Shown here piece after piece: positions 35,335-43,755 of a stretch of 64,000 nt of DNA. This DNA is from Soonwooa sp023440705. Its GTDB lineage: Bacteria; Bacteroidota; Bacteroidia; Flavobacteriales; Weeksellaceae. Location: the NCBI GenBank assembly GCA_023440705.1, contig JAEXRP010000112.1, positions 1 through 64,000 of the forward strand, written 5' to 3'. The translations under genes and the position numbers were made by a program. The notes under the pieces are model-generated. The model was given only the letters and a program-made list of their open reading frames with translations, made no database searches and was not told the origin of the DNA. Every line of letters starts with the position of its first letter. Positions within the stretch are counted from its first letter, which is position 1.

Positions 35335-36345
35335 TTAAATTGATTCATCGATTTCCGTTTTTTCTTCATCATCGCCGTATTCGGTTTTTACTTCTTCGGA
35401 TTGAATTCCGATTTCATTTAAATATTTAGAGAAAACAGCGGTCTGACCGTGAGTTACGTACACTTTTTCAGCTTCAGTCGCTTTTATTGCTGTTAATAAG
35501 CCTTGCCAATCGGCGTGATCGCTAATCGCAAAACCTGCATCGGCACTGCGCCATCTTCGAGCACCCCGAATTTGCATCCACCCTGAACAAATAGCGTACG
35601 CCATATTCGGGATTTTTTTCATTGCTGGATTGTCGACCAATGCGGGTGGTAGCAGAATTATTTTTCCATCCAAATGTTTTTTATCGTCACGTAAATCAAT
35701 GGTTGTGTAATCTGGAAGTTTTACACCCACACTTTCATAAGCTTCATTGAGTTTCGCGATAGAATAATGAACATTTAGCTCACCCAAATCTTCCAAAGCT
35801 TTCATAATTCGCTGAGATTTCCCTAATGAATAACCGATGAATACGGATGTTTTACCATTTTTACGGTTTTGCTCTACCCAGTTTTTCATTTGATTTTCTT
35901 GTTCCTCAACATAAAGCCAATTGTAAATAGGAAGTCCGAAAGTACTTTCAGTAACAAATTCATTGCATTTTACAGCTTCAAAAGGCGTTGAAAGTCCATC
36001 ATCTTGAATTTTATAATCGCCAGAAATTACGGAGACATAGCCTTTGTATTCCATCCTAATTTGCGCAGAACCAATAATATGTCCTGCCGGATGCAAAGAA
36101 ACTTTTACGCCGTTAATGTTTATCACTTCACCATAGGCTACACTTTCACATTCTATATTTCGACCAATTCGTGAATACAAAATAGGTTTTGTAAAATGAT
36201 GACACAGATATTTCTTCATGCCACTTCTCGCATGATCGGCGTGACCATGCGTGATGACTGCTAAATCCACACGTCGCCAAGGATCGATATAAAATTTCCC
36301 TGGAACACAATAGATGCCTTTGGATGTGAATTTTAGCAGCTTCAA
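35335..36345 (-). CDS. Ligase-associated DNA damage response exonuclease (MBL/beta-CASP)
   Basis: A 336-residue protein of the MBL nuclease type related to SNM1/CPSF73: VDLAVITHGHADHAR (HxHxDH), AGHIIGSAQI, SGDYKIQ (Asp ligand), and beta-CASP-type ends SDHADWQGL and VYVTHGQTAVF. The start is TTG at 36345, one base after the SDR stop; no in-frame ATG fits the conserved N-terminus KLLKFTSKGIYCVPGKFYID. It works with the ligase, Lhr and PdeM. The spacing suggests translation is linked to the upstream SDR gene. Confidence 0.9.
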   Translation of the reverse strand: MKLLKFTSKGIYCVPGKFYIDPWRRVDLAVITHGHADHARSGMKKYLCHHFTKPILYSRIGRNIECESVAYGEVININGVKVSLHPAGHIIGSAQIRMEYKGYVSVISGDYKIQDDGLSTPFEAVKCNEFVTESTFGLPIYNWLYVEEQENQMKNWVEQNRKNGKTSVFIGYSLGKSQRIMKALEDLGELNVHYSIAKLNEAYESVGVKLPDYTTIDLRDDKKHLDGKIILLPPALVDNPAMKKIPNMAYAICSGWMQIRGARRWRSADAGFAISDHADWQGLLTAIKATEAEKVYVTHGQTAVFSKYLNEIGIQSEEVKTEYGDDEEKTEIDESI

Positions 36346-36346
36346 C

Positions 36347-37348
36347 CTAATCGAGTTTTTTTGAATTGTTTTTCAAATGTTTGGCCACTAAAAATCCTGC
36401 GCCAATGGCGAGCGCGGTTCCCAAGATTGTTTTGGTTGCTTTAGACGGTTTTGGAAGTGCCGATTCGCCATACACTCGGTGTGGATTGTCTGACGGTTCT
36501 AATACATTGCCTTCATCATCTTTTCCTTTTTTTAATGTCATCATTAGCCTTAATGCACCTGTTGCCAAATTGGTGAAAGTTTCTGGAAAAGCACCATGAG
36601 CAAGCTTTAGCATAAAAGAAGTAGCGTCTGGAAAAGTGTCGTTTTTAGGTTTGCTCACCAAATTATAAATTACTTGAGCGGTATCTCGCGGATTTGCTGC
36701 AAATGGAGGAATTTTAAAATCTAAACCCGAAAATTTTGCCGAATGCATATTCCCTGTAGATTGTTGAACTTGCGGATAAATATTGCAAATATGAATTTGT
36801 GGATACACGCTGTACTCGCTCTGCAAACCACTCATCATGCCTTTAATACCTGTTTTTGTTGCCGAATATACCGAACTGAACGGAGCAGGCATATAGCCTC
36901 CAATAGATACATTATTAATTAAAACGCCTTGATTTTGTTCTTTAAAAACGGGCAAAACGTAATAAGCGCCATGCATATAACCCATTAAATTGGTTTTGAT
37001 AACTTGCTCGTTAATGTCCATTGGGATTTCCTCGAATTTTCCGCTTGCCATAACACCTGCATTGTTCACCCAAACATCGATTCTACCAAATTCTTTCAAT
37101 GCAAATTCTACCAAATCTTTCACGTCATTGGCGTTCGAAACATCGGTGGTTTTGTATACGGCTTTTCCACCTAAAGCATTGCACTCTGCAACCGCTTTCT
37201 CCAAACCTTCTTTTCCTCTTGCTGCTAAGACTATTTGGTAGCCATTTTCTGCAAACAATTGCGCCGTTGCCAATCCAACACCACTTGAAGCACCTGTAAT
37301 AACCGCTGTTTTTGTAACTAAACTTGTAATTGTGTCTATAGAATCCAT
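36347..37348 (-). CDS. Short-chain dehydrogenase/reductase with C-terminal hydrophobic tail
   Basis: A 333-residue SDR starting at the ATG at 37348 (MDSIDTITSLVTKTAVITG); the longer reading upstream runs into the previous gene. Rossmann motif TGASSGVG, NNAG (NAGVMASG), catalytic Ser in NNVSIGGY and YSATK (Tyr-x-x-x-Lys) are all present. The C-terminal end has a hydrophobic segment ILGTALAIGAGFLVA followed by basic residues, so it may sit on the membrane. The substrate is unknown. It is 4 bp from the upstream catalase-like gene and 1 bp from the downstream exonuclease gene, inside one operon. Confidence 0.88.
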   Translation of the reverse strand: MDSIDTITSLVTKTAVITGASSGVGLATAQLFAENGYQIVLAARGKEGLEKAVAECNALGGKAVYKTTDVSNANDVKDLVEFALKEFGRIDVWVNNAGVMASGKFEEIPMDINEQVIKTNLMGYMHGAYYVLPVFKEQNQGVLINNVSIGGYMPAPFSSVYSATKTGIKGMMSGLQSEYSVYPQIHICNIYPQVQQSTGNMHSAKFSGLDFKIPPFAANPRDTAQVIYNLVSKPKNDTFPDATSFMLKLAHGAFPETFTNLATGALRLMMTLKKGKDDEGNVLEPSDNPHRVYGESALPKPSKATKTILGTALAIGAGFLVAKHLKNNSKKLD

Positions 37349-37352
37349 AATA

Positions 37353-38342
37353 TTATATTTTTTCGTTGCTATGATTGCGAGTTTCGATGGACCGCTCGTA
37401 TACTTTTTTTCTAATTTGTTGAATTTTTCCAACGGGTTGCAACTCTTTTTTACTATCAAAAGGATTGAATGAGAGCTGTTCTAATTCCAAATTTGTTTCT
37501 TCTAAAACTTCTTTACATTCAATAATACCAAAGTCCAAAAAGTCGGTTTTTCGCCAATCTTTGGTTAAATTATTAATCGGTTGATATTTCTCCTCGTAAG
37601 CAATTTGATATAAAATTTTATACTTCAAATCATTTTTTGAAATGTAAGATTTCACATCTTCCAAAACTGAAATTCCTGTTGAAAATTCGGGGTCGAATTG
37701 CAGCGGAATTGCTTTTATTTTAATGATTTTGTTACCTAAACGATATGCACCAACAGAATAATAACTTCTTGCTAGAATGAAATACTTGAAACTTTTAATC
37801 CAATTTCTAATGGCAGAAACGAAAGACCAATTCATTGTTTCGAAGGCCATTGGTACACCAGAAATTAAAATTTTAAATGCCTGAAATGGTTTTGTAACAA
37901 TGGAACCCGCAAAAAAACGGTTAATTGCCATAAAAACTTTCAGAAAAACACTGACAGATTTTGTCATAAATAACGGAAAATTCACCAGTGGATAATTTGC
38001 AATCGTGGAAGAATCATCATCAATTTTTAAAGCAAAACCAAACAAAGGAAGTTGTCGATCAGACTTTGAAATTTTCAAATTGGCGTGTGATAATCGCACC
38101 AGAGCATTGTACTCATTTTCAGGAAAAAATTCTTTTAGATTTTCATCTTTTGAGGGAATAAATCGTCCTTTCAAATAAGAATACGATTTTGCGTGTGCAT
38201 CTCTGGTAGAATATTTTACCGTGCTTATTTTTCCAGATTTATTTACAAATTTCGAAACTGTGGTCAAAGTTTGTTCCAACAAATCATTTTCACGAGGTGT
38301 TAATGAATCAAATTTTGGATGATATGCTATGGGAAGCTTCAT
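37353..38342 (-). CDS. Catalase-like heme protein family member
   Basis: A 329-residue protein. The C-terminal LSFNPFDSKKELQPVGKIQQIRKKVYERS is the conserved end of the catalase-like family (LSFNPW...RPLGxxNRxRxxVY), and AKSYSYLKGRFIP and the middle RSYYSVGAYRLG fit the same fold with the heme-ligand-type Tyr region. These proteins resemble catalases but are shorter than KatE and are often of unproven activity; they include peroxidase and hydroperoxide-lyase-like enzymes. There is no signal peptide. Its end lies 4 bp from the SDR start and its start overlaps the previous gene's stop by one base. Confidence 0.72.
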   Translation of the reverse strand: MKLPIAYHPKFDSLTPRENDLLEQTLTTVSKFVNKSGKISTVKYSTRDAHAKSYSYLKGRFIPSKDENLKEFFPENEYNALVRLSHANLKISKSDRQLPLFGFALKIDDDSSTIANYPLVNFPLFMTKSVSVFLKVFMAINRFFAGSIVTKPFQAFKILISGVPMAFETMNWSFVSAIRNWIKSFKYFILARSYYSVGAYRLGNKIIKIKAIPLQFDPEFSTGISVLEDVKSYISKNDLKYKILYQIAYEEKYQPINNLTKDWRKTDFLDFGIIECKEVLEETNLELEQLSFNPFDSKKELQPVGKIQQIRKKVYERSIETRNHSNEKI

Positions 38343-38857
38343 TAAATCTTAAGTTCGCCTTCTATTCCTCCGTCTTCAATTGGACTTCCCGTAACGGCAG
38401 CAAAAAGCATTTTCGACATGGCAATAAATTTATTGTCTTTGGTTTCGTAATAATAGCCATCATTAGGCGAAACTTTTATTAAACTGATATTAGGGTCATC
38501 TTTACCATCGAACCAAGCATTAGCAAAATTGGACCAATATTTTTCGATTAAGCTTTTGTCTTGCGAAGCACTGGCTTTTCCCTTAATAAAGATGTATTCG
38601 TATTTAGAATTATTCATAAAATACAGTTCTACATTAGGATTGACTTCTATTTCATCATTTTTTAGTGAACGAACGTCGCTCAAAAACCATAAATTGCCCG
38701 TCTCATCCACTTCTTGCAGAGCCATGGGTCTGCTCGTGGTATTGCCGCCAATATTGGTGGTAAAAAAGCAAGTTCGGGCAGTTTCAGCAATAGCTTTAAT
38801 TTTTTCGATGGCGGCATTCCCGCTCAAATTTTCTGTCGGTGATTGTGCATTTCCCAT
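38342..38857 (-). CDS. Pyridoxamine 5'-phosphate oxidase-like (general stress) flavoprotein
   Basis: A 171-residue split-barrel protein: ARTCFFTTNIGGNTTSRPMAL, LWFLSDVRSLKNDEI and VELYFMNNSKYEYIFIKGKA are typical of the general stress protein 26/pyridox_oxase-like group, followed by YWSNFANAWFDGKDDPNISLIKV. These bind FMN or F420-like cofactors; the reaction is unknown. The C-terminus has a variable, acidic extension. It overlaps the catalase-like gene by one base, so it is translated in the same operon. Confidence 0.85.
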   Translation of the reverse strand: MGNAQSPTENLSGNAAIEKIKAIAETARTCFFTTNIGGNTTSRPMALQEVDETGNLWFLSDVRSLKNDEIEVNPNVELYFMNNSKYEYIFIKGKASASQDKSLIEKYWSNFANAWFDGKDDPNISLIKVSPNDGYYYETKDNKFIAMSKMLFAAVTGSPIEDGGIEGELKI

Positions 38858-38869
38858 AATTTGGTGATT

Positions 38870-39112
38870 TTATATTTTATTAATTGGTATTTCGGGACTG
38901 TGAGGAAAGCAATTTCTTTCTTCATTAATATGAAAAGTGAAATTGGTACATACAATGACATCGTTACTATCAAAATGTTTTACAATACCATCTTTTTCCA
39001 TGGCGACCACCCAGCAGGAGTTTTGATGCATGCCATAATCGATAATAAATATAGTGTGACCACGTCCCAAAGGCGTATCTACAAGTATAGTTGGACTTAG
39101 TTGTAAAATCAT
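38870..39112 (-). CDS. Small conserved hypothetical protein of the stress operon
   Basis: An 80-residue protein, LSPTILVDTPLGRGHTIFII followed by WVVAMEKDGIVKHFDSNDV. It looks like a small beta-barrel. No named family was recognised. It lies 12 bp before the flavin-split-barrel gene and about 40 bp after katE, on the same strand, so it is probably a real operon member. Confidence 0.6.
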   Translation of the reverse strand: MILQLSPTILVDTPLGRGHTIFIIDYGMHQNSCWVVAMEKDGIVKHFDSNDVIVCTNFTFHINEERNCFPHSPEIPINKI

Positions 39113-39154
39113 TTTGTGTATTTTATGGATTTATATTGTTTTGTGCAGTCTATA

Positions 39155-41278
39155 TTATGAAGGCACTTTTCTTTGTTCTTCACGCTCCCAAATGCGATGC
39201 AGTTTCATAGTGTTAATAAAAGATTCTACCCAATTGGATTCTTTACTTTCCAGTTTAACCCCTTTGTCAACCTCTACAAAAGATCTATCCAATAAGCTTT
39301 CCGCTTCCTTAGCAAAAGCTAATACTTTACAATGTCTATAGGCATCGTTGATAAATTCATAGTAATCAGCATTCTTTTTTAGCGCGTCTACCGATTTGCC
39401 TCCTGGCGTAAAAACAGCGTCATAATAAACTGATGGATCGGTAAGATAAGTGTGTTCGATATTTTCGGTATAGCCTTCTTGATAAGTGAGAGGACCCACT
39501 TTAGACGAAATTAAAACGGCTTCGGCACCTTCTTTTTCTAAAGCTTTTTTAAATTCATCAACACTCGCTTTGGAAACGCCGTTATCCACCAAAAAGGCAA
39601 CCTTTCTGGTTTTAATCGTTCCTTCTCCTGCTTTTACCTTCATGCTAAGTGCGTCGGAAGAGCTGATCTCATTTTTCTTTACTTTTAATGGGTAGTTCGG
39701 ATGATTTTGTCTAGCAAATTTTAAAGTTAATTCATCCAATTCCTTTGGAGGTGTGATATTGAGATTGTCACCCACTTTTTTTGCTAAATCTGCATCAATT
39801 TGATTTAAAATAGCAACCTGACGTTCTCTGATTTTAGGATCGTTTACTTTGCTAAGTTCAAAACTTAATGCATTAATAATGTGCTGTTTTTCTGCCTCGC
39901 TTTGAGAATTAAAAAATAATGTAGCTTGGCTAAAATGGTCAGCAAACGAATCGGAACGCGCTCGCACTTTTTTGCCATCCACTTGTTGCTCGTGCGACTG
40001 GAATCCTTCTTCACCCTTCAACATGGCATGATAAGGGCATCCCGATGCTTTACTGTTGGGGAAATAGCTAACGCCACCTTTCAAAATATCAATTCTTCCT
40101 GTTCCATCTTTTTGGTTGTTATGTTTTTGATTAACAGGCCTGTTAATTGGGATTTCATGAAAATTAGCGCCGCCCAATCGATAATTTTGAGTATCCATAT
40201 AGGAGAAAACTCTTCCTTGTAACAAAGGATCGTCGGTTAAATCAATACCAGGGATAATTCTTCCAGGGTCGAAAGCGACTTGTTCTGTTTCAGCGAAGAA
40301 ATTTTCAGGATTGCGGTTCAGAGTCATCGTTCCGATGATTTTTACTGGAACCAATTCTTCTGGAACCAATTTGGTGGCATCTAAAATATCAAAAGAATAT
40401 TTGAACTCATCTTCCTCAGGAATCAACTGTACGCCCAAATCCCATTGTGGATAGTTGCCCGCTTCAATAGCTTCGTACAAATCTTGACGGTGAAAATCTG
40501 AATTAAATCCAGACAACTTTTGAGCTTCGTTCCAAGCCACGGAATGTACTCCTAATTTTGGTTTCCAATGGAATTTCACAAAGGTGGCTTTACCATCTTT
40601 ATTCACTAATTTGAAGGTATGCACCCCAAAACCTTCCATCATACGCAAACTTCGCGGAATGGCTCTATCAGACATCGCCCACATGATCATGTGTGCAGAT
40701 TCGGGCATTAAGGAAATGAAATCCCAAAACGTATCGTGCGCCGAAGCGGCTTGCGGATACTCTTTATCAGGTTCAGGCTTTACAGAATGAATTAAATCTG
40801 GAAAATTCATCGCATCCTGAATAAAAAAAACAGGAATATTATTGCCTACCAAATCATAATTCCCGTCTTCTGTATAAAATTTAACCGAAAAACCACGCAC
40901 ATCTCTAGCCAAATCAGTCGAACCTTTAAAGCCCGCAACTGTAGAAAAACGTGTAAACAGCGGCGTTGTGGTTCCTTTCTGCAAAAATTTCGCACACGTA
41001 TATTCGGAAATATCTTCATGGATTTCTAAAATGCCGTGCGCACCGCTACCTCGGGCATGTACGACACGCTCCGGAATTCTTTCACGGTCAAAATGCGCTA
41101 ACTTGTCAAAATAAATGTGATCTTGCTGAAGAGAAGGGCCGCGATCTCCAACTTTCAAAGTGTTGTTGTTATCATAAATCGGGACACCATCATTGGTTGT
41201 CAATTTTTGATTAGAATTTTCCACCGTTGCCTGCTTCATTTGGTGGAATTTTGCATCGGATTGTTTGTTTTTGTTCAT
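39155..41278 (-). CDS. katE: Large-subunit catalase HPII with C-terminal DJ-1/PfpI-like domain
   Basis: A 707-residue monofunctional heme catalase. The heme-distal His lies in RVVHARGSGAHG, NADPH or channel residues in FTRFSTVAGFKGSTDLARD, the heme Tyr in RVFSYMDTQNYRLG, and the catalytic Asn in FFIQDAMNFPDLIH. After about residue 540 a DJ-1/PfpI-like domain follows (KVAFLVDNGVSKASVDEF, AVLISSK, YDAVFTPGG), as in clade 2 KatE. It destroys H2O2 in the cytoplasm. It heads the long minus-strand run that ends with PdeM, and it is divergent from the radical SAM gene with a perfect dyad between them. Confidence 0.96.
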   Translation of the reverse strand: MNKNKQSDAKFHQMKQATVENSNQKLTTNDGVPIYDNNNTLKVGDRGPSLQQDHIYFDKLAHFDRERIPERVVHARGSGAHGILEIHEDISEYTCAKFLQKGTTTPLFTRFSTVAGFKGSTDLARDVRGFSVKFYTEDGNYDLVGNNIPVFFIQDAMNFPDLIHSVKPEPDKEYPQAASAHDTFWDFISLMPESAHMIMWAMSDRAIPRSLRMMEGFGVHTFKLVNKDGKATFVKFHWKPKLGVHSVAWNEAQKLSGFNSDFHRQDLYEAIEAGNYPQWDLGVQLIPEEDEFKYSFDILDATKLVPEELVPVKIIGTMTLNRNPENFFAETEQVAFDPGRIIPGIDLTDDPLLQGRVFSYMDTQNYRLGGANFHEIPINRPVNQKHNNQKDGTGRIDILKGGVSYFPNSKASGCPYHAMLKGEEGFQSHEQQVDGKKVRARSDSFADHFSQATLFFNSQSEAEKQHIINALSFELSKVNDPKIRERQVAILNQIDADLAKKVGDNLNITPPKELDELTLKFARQNHPNYPLKVKKNEISSSDALSMKVKAGEGTIKTRKVAFLVDNGVSKASVDEFKKALEKEGAEAVLISSKVGPLTYQEGYTENIEHTYLTDPSVYYDAVFTPGGKSVDALKKNADYYEFINDAYRHCKVLAFAKEAESLLDRSFVEVDKGVKLESKESNWVESFINTMKLHRIWEREEQRKVPS

Positions 41279-41509
41279 AAAATATTTTTTTGGATTAGGT
41301 GCAATATTTTTTTTCTTTTTAAAGTTAAATTCTAAAAAAAGTAAAGCCTACATCAAATCCTTTAAAAATGATGTATAAAAGTGTGGAAATTTCTTAACAA
41401 AAGTAGTGCCATAAAAGTTATCATTTTTTTAAATAAAAATATTATTTAGTAAAATTATCTCAACAAAATTTAAAAATCATTCACAAATTTTTAAATTACC
41501 ATGTGGCAA

Positions 41510-41532
41510 TTTTGATACAAATTGTATCAAAA
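41510..41532. promoter_or_regulatory. Perfect dyad operator between katE and the radical SAM gene
   Basis: TTTTGATACAA, one base, then TTGTATCAAAA: an 11-bp perfect inverted repeat. A weaker related repeat (TTGATATACA...TGTAT) follows at about 41544-41563, overlapping a promoter-like TACATTTTG. No T-run terminator is present. It lies 54 bp before the radical SAM start and 232 bp from katE, so it is most likely an operator of the radical SAM gene and possibly of both genes. Confidence 0.6.
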
Positions 41533-41585
41533 ATTGTTTTTCAACTTGATATACATTTTGTATTTTTAAAAATTAGAATTGCGGA

Positions 41586-42842
41586 ATGGATAGAATTCAG
41601 GAAAAATTAATGATCTTGGCTGATGCTGCGAAGTATGATGTAAGTTGCAGTTCAAGCGGTAGTAAAAGGAAAAATACGGGCGGTATTGGCGATGCGTCAT
41701 CTTCAGGAATTTGCCACACGTATACCGAGGACGGGAGATGCGTTTCTTTGCTCAAAATCTTACTCACCAACCATTGTATTTACGATTGCTCCTTTTGTGT
41801 AAGCAGAAAAAGTAACGATGTTAAAAGGGCAGCATTTACGGTTGATGAAGTGGTAGAATTAACCATGAATTTTTATCGCAGAAATTATATTGAAGGTCTT
41901 TTTTTAAGTTCTGGAATTTTCAAAAATGCTGATTTTACGATGGAACGCCTGATGCGTATTGTTAAAAAACTTCGTAAAGAAGAACGCTATAACGGTTACA
42001 TTCACCTGAAAACCATTCCTGGAGCTAGTGAAGAATTGATTAAAGAAGCGGGTTTATACGTTGATAGGATGAGCATTAATCTGGAAATGCCTACCGAAAA
42101 AGGACTGAAAATGGTGGCTCCCGAAAAAGATCATGACAGCGTAAGAAAACCTTTGGCTTTTGTTCAAAATCAAATTAGTGAGTTAAAAGCGCAATCCAAA
42201 TTAATAAAATCTAAACCTCTATTTGTTCCAGCAGGTCAAAGTACGCAAATGGTAATCGGGGCAACGCCCGAAAACGACTTCGAAATTATGAGCGTTGCCA
42301 ACGAGTTTTATCAGAATTACAAATTGAAAAGAGTCTATTATAGCGGCTATATTCCCATTAATAACGAAAATGCTTTGCTCCCTCAGATTGGCTCGCAACC
42401 ACCATTAATTCGAGAAAATAGATTGTATCAAACAGATTGGCTTTTGCGTTTTTATGATTTTAAATTAGATGAAATTCTGAATCCGTCATTCAGCAATTTG
42501 GACATGGATATAGATCCGAAATTGGGTTGGGCACTGCGGAATCCGCATTTTTTTCCAATTGATGTTAACAAGGCGAGTTATCAAGAAATTATTAGAATTC
42601 CTGGAATTGGTCGACAATCAGCAATGAAAATTGTAAAGAGTAGAAAATTTGGAAAACTGCACGAATATCAAGTCAGGAAAATGGGGATAAGTTTTAACAG
42701 AGCACAGTATTTTATGACTTGCGCCGATACTGTAACACGTTTGGGGGAATTAGCACCTTTAAAAGTTAAATCTTTAATTACAAGTACTTCCCAAAGCAAA
42801 TATAAATCTACAATTCCTAGTAATCAGCTCAGTTTATTTTAA
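41586..42842 (+). CDS. Putative DNA modification/repair radical SAM protein
   Basis: A 418-residue radical SAM enzyme with cluster motif CIYDCSFC (C64, C68, C71), a GLFLSSGI segment in place of the usual GGEP motif, and a C-terminal helix-hairpin-helix IPGIGRQSAMKIVKSRKFG (about 341-359) that would bind DNA. This is the TIGR03916-type family, always seen beside a DUF4130/TIGR03915 protein; the pair is proposed to act on DNA, but the reaction is unproven. The partner is at 43756-44520. An operator-like dyad precedes the gene, and a terminator follows directly. Confidence 0.92.
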   Translation: MDRIQEKLMILADAAKYDVSCSSSGSKRKNTGGIGDASSSGICHTYTEDGRCVSLLKILLTNHCIYDCSFCVSRKSNDVKRAAFTVDEVVELTMNFYRRNYIEGLFLSSGIFKNADFTMERLMRIVKKLRKEERYNGYIHLKTIPGASEELIKEAGLYVDRMSINLEMPTEKGLKMVAPEKDHDSVRKPLAFVQNQISELKAQSKLIKSKPLFVPAGQSTQMVIGATPENDFEIMSVANEFYQNYKLKRVYYSGYIPINNENALLPQIGSQPPLIRENRLYQTDWLLRFYDFKLDEILNPSFSNLDMDIDPKLGWALRNPHFFPIDVNKASYQEIIRIPGIGRQSAMKIVKSRKFGKLHEYQVRKMGISFNRAQYFMTCADTVTRLGELAPLKVKSLITSTSQSKYKSTIPSNQLSLF

Positions 42843-42849
42843 ATAACCA

Positions 42850-42878
42850 AAAAGGATGAACGATAACGTCATCCTTTT
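42850..42878. terminator. Bidirectional terminator after the radical SAM gene
   Basis: AAAAGGATGA (42850-42859) pairs with TCATCCTTTT (42869-42878) around ACGATAACG. It can end both the radical SAM gene and the convergent small lipoprotein gene. Confidence 0.85.
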
Positions 42879-42900
42879 CCTACATTATTGGGAAAAATAA

Positions 42901-43077
42901 CTATTTCTTATTTCCTCCCATAAATTTAGAAATAAGCCAAATGACTAATGCAACACCTCCAAAAATAAGGATAAAAGCCCACCACATTCCAGCCTTAAAA
43001 ATGGTATTCACAGCTTCGCAACTCGTCAGTAAAGAAATGCCTAAAATGGCAAAAAAGCCTAGTGTAAATTTTTTCAT
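42901..43077 (-). CDS. Small lipoprotein with one membrane segment
   Basis: A 58-residue frame missed by a length cut-off. It begins MKKFTLGFFAILGISLLTSC, a clear signal with lipobox LTSC, and then has a membrane segment WWAFILIFGGVALVIWLIS near residues 31-50 and the tail KFMGGNKK. Similar short lipoprotein-plus-TM proteins are widespread in Flavobacteriia and have no known function. It is convergent with the radical SAM gene and shares its terminator; it is divergent from the lipocalin gene. Confidence 0.7.
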   Translation of the reverse strand: MKKFTLGFFAILGISLLTSCEAVNTIFKAGMWWAFILIFGGVALVIWLISKFMGGNKK

Positions 43078-43203
43078 ACTAAATTGATTTATAATTATGA
43101 TGTATTCAAGAAGTCTGCCATTAATCAGACGATGCTAAAATTTTTAATTTTTTAAGAGAGTGAATTTTGGCGGGAAAATTGTTGTGCTTTAACAAAAATT
43201 AAA

Positions 43204-43752
43204 ATGAAAAATAAAAGTTTAAAAAAAGTAATGTTCGCCGTTGCTGGCGTTGGTGTTATTGCTGGGTTATTGGCTTGCTCGGGAAAAAAAGCAATGAGCA
43301 ATAATTTGCAGGTGGTTCAAAATTTTGATGCCGACAAATATTTGGGAACCTGGTATGAGGTGGCACGTTTTGATTTTAAATTTGAAAAAGATTTAAAAAA
43401 CGTGACCGCAAATTATTCCAAACGCGAGGATGGCAAAATTAAAGTGGTTAATAAAGGCTTCAATTTTGTAAAAAACAAATGGGAAGAAGCCACAGGAAAG
43501 GCCAAATTTGTAGGTTCTGAAAATGAAGCAGCATTGAAAGTCTCATTTTTCGGACCTTTTTATTCTGAATATAACGTCGTAATGATGGAACCCGATTATC
43601 AGACAGCCCTCATTTTTGGTGAAAGCACCGATTATATGTGGATGCTTTCTAGAACAAAATCAATTCCTGAAGCAACCAAACAGAGGTACATAGAATTTGC
43701 TCAAAAGCACGGCTACGACACTTCAAAATTGGTATGGACGCAGCAAGATTAA
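43204..43752 (+). CDS. blc: Lipocalin lipoprotein (Blc-like)
   Basis: A 182-residue lipoprotein: signal with lipobox GLLAC (Cys25), then the lipocalin motif DADKYLGTWYEVARFDFKFEKDL and the later VMMEPDYQTALIFGES and MWMLSRTKSI strands. Bacterial Blc binds lysophospholipids or fatty acids and is stress-induced. Here it is only 3 bp upstream of the DUF4130 gene and so shares a transcript with the second half of the radical SAM DNA pair, an unexpected combination. Its membrane location is the periplasmic face of a membrane. Confidence 0.9.
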   Translation: MKNKSLKKVMFAVAGVGVIAGLLACSGKKAMSNNLQVVQNFDADKYLGTWYEVARFDFKFEKDLKNVTANYSKREDGKIKVVNKGFNFVKNKWEEATGKAKFVGSENEAALKVSFFGPFYSEYNVVMMEPDYQTALIFGESTDYMWMLSRTKSIPEATKQRYIEFAQKHGYDTSKLVWTQQD

Positions 43753-43755
43753 ATA

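Noticed and set aside
31253..36345. Helicase, nuclease and ligase cluster considered as a new defence system
   Set aside because: It is the known ligase-associated DNA damage response set with all four members in place.
36347..37459. 370-residue version of the SDR
   Set aside because: The first 37 residues overlap the upstream gene; the Met at 37348 fits 4 bp after its stop and gives a normal SDR start.
38843..39341. Plus-strand frames opposite the 80-residue protein and katE
   Set aside because: They are shadows of the minus-strand genes and show no domains.
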